DNA of 64,000 bases, from contig NZ_BDCI01000023.1 in NCBI RefSeq assembly GCF_001613425.1, positions 124,001-188,000 of the forward strand, given 5' to 3'. The number at the start of each line of letters is the position of its first letter. Positions within the stretch are counted from its first letter, which is position 1. The stretch comes from Nocardia vulneris (GTDB lineage Bacteria > Actinomycetota > Actinomycetes > Mycobacteriales > Mycobacteriaceae). The translations under genes were made by a program, and so were the position numbers. The notes beneath the pieces are model-generated. The model was not told the DNA's origin. It ran no database searches and saw only the letters and a list, made by a program, of their open reading frames with translations. This document shows positions 59,439 to 64,000 of this stretch, piece by piece.

Positions 59439-60112
59439 CGGCGCGGATCGGAGTCATCACCTTTCCTGGGACGCTCGACGATGTCGACGCGGCCCGTGCG
59501 GTGCGGTTGTCCGGCGCCGAGGCGGTCAGCCTGTGGCACGCGGACGCGGATCTGAAGCAGGTCGACGCGGTCGTCGTGCCGGGCGGTTTCTCCTACGGTG
59601 ACTACCTGCGCGCCGGCGCGATCGCCCGGTTCGCCCCGGTGATGGGCGAGGTCGTGCGCGCGGCACAGTCCGGCCTGCCGGTGCTGGGCATCTGCAACGG
59701 TTTTCAGGTGCTGTGCGAGGCCGGCCTGCTGCCCGGTGCGCTGACCCGCAACGAAGGTCTGCACTTCATCTGCCGCGACGAATGGCTGCGGGTGGAATCG
59801 GCGGCCACGGCGTGGACCTCGCGCTACGAGGCCGGCGCGCAGATCCTCATCCCGCTCAAGTCCGGTGAGGGCCGCTACCAGGCGTCCACCGCCGTGCTGG
59901 ACGAGCTGGAGGGCGAAGGCCGGGTGGTCTTCCGCTACGCCGGTGACAATCCGAACGGTTCGCAGCGTGGCATCGCGGGCATCGCCTCGGCCGACGGCCG
60001 CATCGTCGGCCTGATGCCGCACCCCGAGCACGCGACCGAGCCGCTCACCGGCCCGAGCGACGACGGGCTCGGCCTGTTCCTCTCGGTGCTGGACACCCTC
60101 GTCTCGGCCTGA
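59435..60112 (+). CDS. purQ: FGAM synthase glutaminase PurQ
   Basis: 225 aa class I glutaminase feeding ammonia to PurL. IGVITFPGTLDDVDAARAV, VVVPGGFSYGDYLRAGA, nucleophile Cys in VLGICNGFQVLCE (~88) and His in LMPHPEHATEPLTG (~195). ATG 59435 overlaps purS. purL is not in the window. Confidence 0.97.
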   Translation: MTARIGVITFPGTLDDVDAARAVRLSGAEAVSLWHADADLKQVDAVVVPGGFSYGDYLRAGAIARFAPVMGEVVRAAQSGLPVLGICNGFQVLCEAGLLPGALTRNEGLHFICRDEWLRVESAATAWTSRYEAGAQILIPLKSGEGRYQASTAVLDELEGEGRVVFRYAGDNPNGSQRGIAGIASADGRIVGLMPHPEHATEPLTGPSDDGLGLFLSVLDTLVSA

Positions 60113-60125
60113 TCCGCCGAACCGC

Positions 60126-61202
60126 TCAGGTGATGCGGTCGACGATGTCGAATTCGACACCGTCGGCGCGGGCGATGAAACCGTGCTGGATCGCCTGATT
60201 GCCTTGAAAGGCGCGCTGGCCGCCGGGGGTCTCCAGGATCACCCCGTGGTCCAGCGCGCCGAGGACTTCGGGCACGCGCAACGAGCCGACCGCGTGCGCG
60301 AGCCCGGCCAGGGTGTGGATGGCCTCATAGGTCATATTGCTGAAACTGGTGAGCGCAGGAGCGAATTCACCGTGCCGCTTGCGATAACGGGCCACCCGTT
60401 CGCGCCCGTCGGGTGAATGCTCATCGATGAAAAAGCTGGATGCCACGTAGAAGTTGTGGTTGGCCCCGGGGCCGCCCGCCAGCAAGACGTTCTCGTCCGC
60501 CGCAGGGCTGATCCGCAATTGGGAAGCCGCGCGACCGGTAGCCGCGAACTGCCGATTGAACCGGGACACGTCCGCACCGACCATCAGGATCATCACGCCT
60601 TGGGCCCGGTCCAGCGCCGGATGGGAGAGGAAGTCGCCGAAATCGGGCGAACCGAGCGGCACGAACCGCTCGAGCACGATGGCGTCGGGGTCGGCCAGGC
60701 TGTTGCGGATCGCTTTGGCCGATTCCCGCGGCCAGATGTAGTCGTTGCCGATGATCGCCCAGCGCTGGATGCCGTGTTCGCGGGCCAGCCAGTGCACGGC
60801 GGGCAGCGTCTGCCCCGCCGGATGCTCGCCCAGCATCAGCACACCGGGCAGCTCGTCCGGCAGGCCTTCGTGCCCGGTGGCGAACAGATAGGGCACCCGG
60901 CTCGCGGTCGCCCGCGCCACCGCCAGCCGCACCGCGGAGGTGTGCCAGCCGGTGATCGCGTCCACCATTCCGGTCGCGAGCAGGGCGGAAACCTCGCTCG
61001 CCACCTCGTGCGGCGGCCGGCCGCCGTCGATATTCGTAGTACGAATTTCGCGACCGAGAATTCCTGTGCCCCGGTTGATTTCGTCGACCGCCAGCGAAGT
61101 CGCCGCGTCGCACGAGGGGGCCACGATACCGCCGGGACCCTGCATCGGAACGATGTTCAGGATCTCGATAGTGCCCTCGGGGCTCTCGCCGAACGCTGAC
61201 AT
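60126..61202 (-). CDS. AmiC-like amide-binding protein, no signal peptide
   Basis: 358 aa type I periplasmic-binding fold of the urea/short-chain-amide branch: ILNIVPMQGPGGIVAPSCDA, AVDEINRGTGILGREI, AIIGNDYIWPRESAKAIRNS and FSNMTYEAIHTLAGLAHAVG. The N-terminus (MSAFGESPEGTIEIL) has no signal peptide, so it should be cytosolic like AmiC, the sensor of Pseudomonas amidase control. It is divergent from a MarR gene rather than an AmiR one. Confidence 0.85.
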   Translation of the reverse strand: MSAFGESPEGTIEILNIVPMQGPGGIVAPSCDAATSLAVDEINRGTGILGREIRTTNIDGGRPPHEVASEVSALLATGMVDAITGWHTSAVRLAVARATASRVPYLFATGHEGLPDELPGVLMLGEHPAGQTLPAVHWLAREHGIQRWAIIGNDYIWPRESAKAIRNSLADPDAIVLERFVPLGSPDFGDFLSHPALDRAQGVMILMVGADVSRFNRQFAATGRAASQLRISPAADENVLLAGGPGANHNFYVASSFFIDEHSPDGRERVARYRKRHGEFAPALTSFSNMTYEAIHTLAGLAHAVGSLRVPEVLGALDHGVILETPGGQRAFQGNQAIQHGFIARADGVEFDIVDRIT

Positions 61203-61254
61203 TCGGTACTCTTCTTCTCGTTCGAGCGAAATTCATGGCAGGCAGGAAATAACA

Positions 61255-61686
61255 ATGACGACCATTGTAAGCGGATATTCCACGCTGCATGGTGCGCTGC
61301 GTGCCGCAGAACGCGGTTGGCTGCGTCACTTGGACGCAGCACTGTGTGCCAGGCAGCTCACGGCCGATCAGTGGTCGATGCTGTCGAATCTCTCCAGCGA
61401 GACCGGCATCACGATGAGCGAGCTTGCGGCCAGGTCACAGCTGGCGCCGTCCTCGGCGACCAGGCACGCGGACTACCTGGCCGAGCGCGGTCTCATCTTC
61501 CGGCTCGCCGCACAGGACGACCGCAGGCGGATCCTGATCGGGCTCAGCAGGCTCGGTGCGGAACTCGTCGCGTCGGTGCGCGCCGAAGAGGCGCGTGCGG
61601 AACAGGAACTGCGCGCCCGGATCGGTGCCCGCCGTTATACGGACCTCATGCGACTGCTGGAACTCGTTTCCGTGAATCCGGGGTAA
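61255..61686 (+). CDS. MarR-family regulator
   Basis: 143 aa: CARQLTADQWSMLSNLSSET, ITMSELAARSQLAPSSATRH winged helix and DRRRILIGLSRLGAEL wing. AGGAAA lies before ATG 61255. The 52-bp gap to the divergent AmiC-like gene must hold both promoters, so the two are probably co-regulated. Confidence 0.92.
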   Translation: MTTIVSGYSTLHGALRAAERGWLRHLDAALCARQLTADQWSMLSNLSSETGITMSELAARSQLAPSSATRHADYLAERGLIFRLAAQDDRRRILIGLSRLGAELVASVRAEEARAEQELRARIGARRYTDLMRLLELVSVNPG

Positions 61687-62041
61687 GCGCGCATTCATCC
61701 GATGTATGCCCGGAACGTCCGATCTGTGATCGGCGGCGTCTTCGCTTGCCCGCCAAACGATTCCACTCGGAACTAACCGGCGAGGTCGGCCATTCGGGCC
61801 GAAGCGCGGATTGTTTCGCGGGCATGTGAGTGGCCGTTCATTGCGGCCGCGCAATAGCCGGGCACGGCCGCGGCTCCGCGGTGCCGCGGTGGGGTCTGTC
61901 GGCCCGCTGGAGCCATCGGCCCGGCCCGGACGACTAACTCGTCCATCTTTCCTTTTTTTGTCGGCACAGCGGACGGCCGGGCTCGGCCGTCCGCTTGTGC
62001 TGCCATCGGCCGGATTGGGTTGTGCGGGTTGAGCATTGATT

Positions 62042-62058
62042 TGGTCGGACGACCGACC
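62042..62058. promoter_or_regulatory. Palindrome upstream of peptide array
   Basis: TGGTCGG/CCGACCA arms with spacer ACGA, of the size of TetR-type operators, about 165 bp before the first peptide gene. Confidence 0.45.
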
Positions 62059-62145
62059 AGTTAATTATTGAGTAGCCATATTCTATTTAAATGAAGTCCG
62101 GAGCGAGGCGACTTCGTTTAATTTCCCGACACGCCGGGTCGGATC

Positions 62146-62162
62146 GTCACGTGCCACGTGAC
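62146..62162. promoter_or_regulatory. 17-bp palindrome at the array promoter
   Basis: GTCACGTG-C-CACGTGAC, perfect 8-bp arms. The right arm gives GTGACA, a possible -35, and TGGCATGATC follows as a -10, so a bound protein would cover the promoter of copy 1. Not repeated at other copies. Confidence 0.5.
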
Positions 62163-62221
62163 AGTTGGCATGATCACCAGCGCTAAGTCATCCATGGATC
62201 GACCTACAAACAGGAGGAACA

Positions 62222-62308
62222 ATGCTGCTGCCCGTGGTTGGAAGTATGGCCGGTGCCGCTATTGCTGCGCTTACCGTCATCCTCGGCATCATCATCGCGG
62301 TCATCTAG
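62222..62308 (+). CDS. Hydrophobic peptide, array copy 1 (28 aa)
   Basis: 28 residues: MLLPVVGSMAG then AAIAALTVILGIIIAVI. No charged residue; a single membrane helix with GxxxG (Gly7-Gly11). Ribosome site AGGAGGAACA directly before ATG. Differs from copy 2 at six bases, all synonymous, so the peptide is identical. The family is not recognised. Possible roles: membrane-active peptide, type I toxin-like peptide, pore or mycomembrane peptide. Confidence 0.88.
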   Translation: MLLPVVGSMAGAAIAALTVILGIIIAVI

Positions 62309-62337
62309 CACTCCGTTCAGACCGAGTTCGTGAAACT

Positions 62338-62383
62338 GCCTCCGGTGTGAGGCGACCTCGGCTAAGTTCCTGAAATGTCGAGG
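62338..62383 (+). ncRNA. Paired hairpins between copies 1 and 2
   Basis: Hairpin A GCCTC-CGGTGT-GAGGC (62338-62353) and hairpin B CCTCGGC/GTCGAGG (62356-62362, 62377-62383, one wobble). The same pair occurs in all four spacers. Confidence 0.6.
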
Positions 62384-62460
62384 TAGTTCGACATCTCTGA
62401 TATCGGCAGCGGCACTCCGTCGCTGCGCGATCACTAGCTCTACCGACAACAGGAGGAACA

Positions 62461-62547
62461 ATGCTTCTGCCCGTGGTTGGAAGTATGGCCGGTGCTGCCA
62501 TTGCGGCTCTTACCGTGATCCTCGGCATCATCATCGCGGTCATCTAG
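62461..62547 (+). CDS. Hydrophobic peptide, array copy 2 (28 aa)
   Basis: Peptide identical to copy 1, starting 239 bp further on. Preceded by ACCGACAACAGGAGGAACA. Upstream are hairpins at 62338-62353 and 62356-62383. Its own promoter is less clear than that of copy 3 (GTTCGACA at 62386-62393 and no good -10), so it may be read from copy 1. Confidence 0.88.
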   Translation: MLLPVVGSMAGAAIAALTVILGIIIAVI

Positions 62548-62573
62548 CTTCCCCAGCTGGCTGAGCTCTCCCC

Positions 62574-62619
62574 GCCTCTCGTCCGAGGCGATCCTCGGTC
62601 GATTTCCTCTCCGGCCGAG
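62574..62619 (+). ncRNA. Paired hairpins between copies 2 and 3
   Basis: Hairpin A GCCTC-TCGTCC-GAGGC (62574-62589) and hairpin B CTCGGTC/GGCCGAG (62594-62600, 62613-62619). Followed at once by TTGACA of the copy 3 promoter. Confidence 0.6.
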
Positions 62620-62624
62620 ATGGT

Positions 62625-62654
62625 TTGACATTCTGAAATCGGGAGTGGCATGAT
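62625..62654 (+). promoter_or_regulatory. Promoter of peptide copy 3
   Basis: TTGACA and CATGAT separated by 18 bp, about 45 bp before the ATG. TGGCATGATC is also found before copy 1 (62166-62175). Confidence 0.55.
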
Positions 62655-62699
62655 CGCCGCTGCTCGATTAAATGGTTCAACCGACAAACAGGAGGAACA

Positions 62700-62786
62700 A
62701 TGCTTCTGCCCGGTGTTGGTAGTTTTCTGGGTGCAGCCGTCGCGGCCCTGGGTGTGATTCTGGGGATCATCGTCGCGGTCGTCTAG
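62700..62786 (+). CDS. Hydrophobic peptide, array copy 3 (28 aa)
   Basis: Subtype B: MLLPGVGSFLG then AAVAALGVILGIIVAVV. GxxxG kept. AGGAGGAACA ribosome site. It starts exactly 239 bp after copy 2. A good promoter lies before it: TTGACA (62625-62630), 18-bp spacer, CATGAT (62649-62654). Confidence 0.88.
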   Translation: MLLPGVGSFLGAAVAALGVILGIIVAVV

Positions 62787-62822
62787 TCAGCGCCTTCGGC
62801 ACTGCTAGCTGAGATCGCCACC

Positions 62823-62868
62823 GCCTCCCATCTGAGGCGCCCTCGATCCGAATTCTGTGTGATCGAGG
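62823..62868 (+). ncRNA. Paired hairpins between copies 3 and 4
   Basis: Hairpin A GCCTC-CCATCT-GAGGC (62823-62838) and hairpin B CCTCGAT/ATCGAGG (62841-62847, 62862-62868). Confidence 0.6.
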
Positions 62869-62910
62869 ATGTTCGACAATCAATGGATCGACCGACAAAC
62901 AGGAGAAACA

Positions 62911-62997
62911 ATGCTTCTGCCCGGTGTTGGTAGTTTCTTGGGTGCTGCCGTTGCGGCCCTCGGCGTGATTCTCGGCATCATCGTCGCCGTCATCTAG
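62911..62997 (+). CDS. Hydrophobic peptide, array copy 4 (28 aa)
   Basis: Same peptide as copy 3 except the last residue, Ile for Val. Ribosome site AGGAGAAACA. The spacer to copy 3 is the shortest (124 bp) and lacks the -10-like box, so it is probably read with copy 3. A hairpin GCCCGGC/GCCGGGC (63006-63027) follows. Confidence 0.88.
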   Translation: MLLPGVGSFLGAAVAALGVILGIIVAVI

Positions 62998-63085
62998 TTG
63001 ACGCCGCCCGGCTACATCGTGCCGGGCTTCATGAGGAATCGGACTACTTCCAGCTGGAGTCTCCGAGCCTGTTGAAATCTGCATC

Positions 63086-63130
63086 GCCTCGACTGCGAGG
63101 CGTCCTCGACGAGCATTCGACACGTCGAGG
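63086..63130 (+). ncRNA. Paired hairpins between copies 4 and 5
   Basis: Hairpin A GCCTC-GACTGC-GAGGC (63086-63101) and hairpin B CCTCGACG/CGTCGAGG (63104-63111, 63123-63130). The B stem differs on both sides from the other spacers. Confidence 0.6.
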
Positions 63131-63211
63131 TAGTTCGACAGACTGAATGCCACTGAGCTGGCATCATCACTACTTTTCCGACAGTGGTTAGACCGACAAA
63201 CAGGAGGAACA

Positions 63212-63298
63212 ATGCTTCTGCCCGGTGTTGGTAGTTTTCTGGGTGCGGCCGTGGCGGCCCTGGGCGTGATTCTCGGAATCATCGTCGCCGTCGTCTAG
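63212..63298 (+). CDS. Hydrophobic peptide, array copy 5 (28 aa)
   Basis: Peptide identical to copy 3; six base differences, all synonymous. AGGAGGAACA ribosome site. Last of the array; a palindromic stem (CTGACTGG/CCAGTCAG, 63308-63331) and a strong terminator at 63345-63382 follow. Confidence 0.88.
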   Translation: MLLPGVGSFLGAAVAALGVILGIIVAVV

Positions 63299-63344
63299 TT
63301 GTCACCTCTGACTGGCTACTGATCCAGTCAGCACAGAACGAAAT

Positions 63345-63382
63345 CGTGCCGGACGACTGCAGCGTCCGGCACGCTTCTTTTT
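63345..63382 (+). terminator. Terminator of the peptide array
   Basis: Perfect 11-bp stem CGTGCCGGACG / CGTCCGGCACG followed by CTTCTTTTT, 46 bp after the last peptide. It marks the direction and end of array transcription. Confidence 0.9.
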
Positions 63383-63733
63383 ATCCGGTTGAGTTCGGCT
63401 CCGGGGGATTGTTGTAGCCGAACAGTGAAATAGATTGTGTTCATTTCAGGCCCGGTGCGGCTGGCTCCCGATGATGTAGCTCGGAGTCTCCGGCCGTGTG
63501 TGGGGTCGTGCGTCGGGGCTCGAATATCACCAGTGCGGGCATATCGTGCGCGGCCGGCACCCGGGTAGATGGGCCTGCTGCGGTGCTTGCCCGCCGACCA
63601 CCGTCGAGCGCTGCGCCGCGGTTCGCCTCAGTGCACGTAACCTGTTGGCCCCCATACGCATCGGAGGACCGGGGCGGCCCGTACGCAGGCCACACCCGGT
63701 CCTCCGGAGCGTCGAACTATCGGTGGTGGGGAA
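63383..63733. other. Intergenic region before right-edge gene
   Basis: About 350 bp without a supported gene. A perfect 11-bp stem GGAGGACCGGG/CCCGGTCCTCC (63663-63705) lies 30 bp downstream of the minus-strand mycolyltransferase-like gene and is its likely terminator. Confidence 0.55.
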
Positions 63734-64000
63734 TTACTCTTGCACGCCCATGCCGTGCGCGAGGGTCGGCCAGGACAGCTTCAGCTCGTCCTGCCAGTAG
63801 CCCCACGAATGCGTCCCGGTGTCGTGAATGGTGAAGGTGGCGGGAATGCCCAGCGAATCCAGTTTCGTCTTCAGGTTCTGGGTGCAGTGGGCCGTGGCCG
63901 CCTCGATCAGGCCACCGATGATGATCTGATTGGCCAGGCCGTTCGGGCCGGGCTGCGTGTGCGGTCCGTCCAGGGTGTCGTATCGACCCGGCATGCCATT
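63734..64000 (-). CDS. Antigen-85-like mycolyltransferase/esterase, C-terminal part
   Basis: Only the last ~88 residues lie in the window. LKTKLDSLGIPATFTIHDTG and THSWGYWQDELKLSWPTLAH match the end of the protein at 46386-47345 (GTHSWSYWQDTLHASWP), including the catalytic His. So a second Ag85-family enzyme lies next to the peptide array, convergent with it. Its N-terminus and signal peptide are off the window. Confidence 0.85.
   Translation of the reverse strand, partial: NGMPGRYDTLDGPHTQPGPNGLANQIIIGGLIEAATAHCTQNLKTKLDSLGIPATFTIHDTGTHSWGYWQDELKLSWPTLAHGMGVQE

Larger units (their letters stand above)
61687..62221. other. Non-coding region before the peptide array
   Basis: No supported gene in 535 bp. 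Contains a 12-bp-stem hairpin AGCGGACGGCCG/CGGCCGTCCGCT (61967-61994; T-run lies before, not after), an AT-rich stretch 62059-62092 unusual here, the palindromes TGGTCGG-ACGA-CCGACCA (62042-62058) and GTCACGTG-C-CACGTGAC (62146-62162), and TGGCATGATC (62166-62175), shared with the promoter before copy 3. Confidence 0.6.

Noticed and set aside
61967..61994. Terminator before the peptide array
   Set aside because: Strong hairpin, but the T-run lies on the wrong side on the plus strand and reads as A on the minus strand.
61773..62036. Minus-strand frame upstream of the array
   Set aside because: Arg/Pro/Ala-rich, no ribosome site, crosses the hairpin at 61967-61994.
62222..63298. CRISPR array or satellite
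   Set aside because: Repeats are 87-bp coding units with synonymous changes and own ribosome sites, at 211-301 bp spacing; not short identical repeats with unique spacers.
63441..63834. Open frames on both strands near the right edge
   Set aside because: Low-complexity, cross the terminator hairpin 63663-63705 or the mycolyltransferase-like gene; no start signals.

Overview
The window is high-GC actinobacterial chromosome, most likely Nocardia or a close mycolic-acid-bearing relative. That assignment is inferred from two antigen-85-like mycolyltransferase homologues, an MbtH-like protein, frequent GTG starts and ATGA gene overlaps. It is a conserved chromosome carrying one large integrated element.

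Left flank (1-3356): 3' part of otsA (trehalose-6-phosphate synthase), a small acidic protein, an alpha/beta hydrolase, an orphan mbtH and tRNA-Thr(TGT). Positions 3357-3400 (the tRNA 3' half) are repeated exactly at 37708-37751. These 44-bp repeats bound a 34.4-kb integrative element of the actinomycete (AICE) type.

Element: tyrosine integrase next to attL. Then a GntR-controlled, translationally coupled operon on the minus strand (GntR, PP-loop amidotransferase-type ATPase, 86-aa unknown, RibD-like reductase). Then a near-continuous plus-strand operon from 8438 to 24081: excisionase, small membrane proteins, RRQRL-like protein, replication-relaxation protein, TraG/FtsK-type DNA translocase, a repeat/coiled-coil protein, DNA-binding proteins, an orphan C5 cytosine methyltransferase, a TOPRIM primase, a spread-like membrane protein and an ASCH protein. 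A terminator closes the operon. It is followed by a remarkable non-coding block: seven GACGGGA-type octamers at 11-bp phasing, two palindromes and a perfect 34-bp inverted repeat. This is the best candidate for the element's replication or transfer origin. Cargo follows: a SprT-like metalloprotein flanked by twin 16-bp palindromes, a CoiA-like nuclease, an AT-richer AAA-ATPase/TOPRIM fusion (OLD/PARIS-like defence), two paralogous modules each pairing a small membrane protein with a helix-turn-helix multi-span membrane protein, a DUF574 methyltransferase, and an XRE/ImmA-IrrE protein next to attR. Arm-type repeats lie on the inner side of both att sites.

Right flank (37752-64000): chromosomal housekeeping genes. 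Purine synthesis is represented by purD, purB, purS and purQ. Others are two HIT proteins, a PH-domain protein, an M23 peptidase, an aminotransferase, TetR, a DUF3800 protein, a mycolyltransferase-like esterase, a NarL-type two-component system, a DUF2330 protein, an old yellow enzyme with a divergent MerR, oligopeptidase B, a DUF2334 protein, glutamate decarboxylase, an M20 peptidase, an MBL-fold hydrolase, and an AmiC-like protein with a divergent MarR.

The most unusual feature is at 62222-63298: five tandem genes for near-identical 28-residue, wholly uncharged hydrophobic peptides. Each has a strong ribosome-binding site. Between copies lie paired hairpins with covarying stems. Nucleotide differences between copies are almost all synonymous, which is direct evidence that the peptides are translated and selected. 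They sit beside a second mycolyltransferase-like gene. I do not recognise this family.
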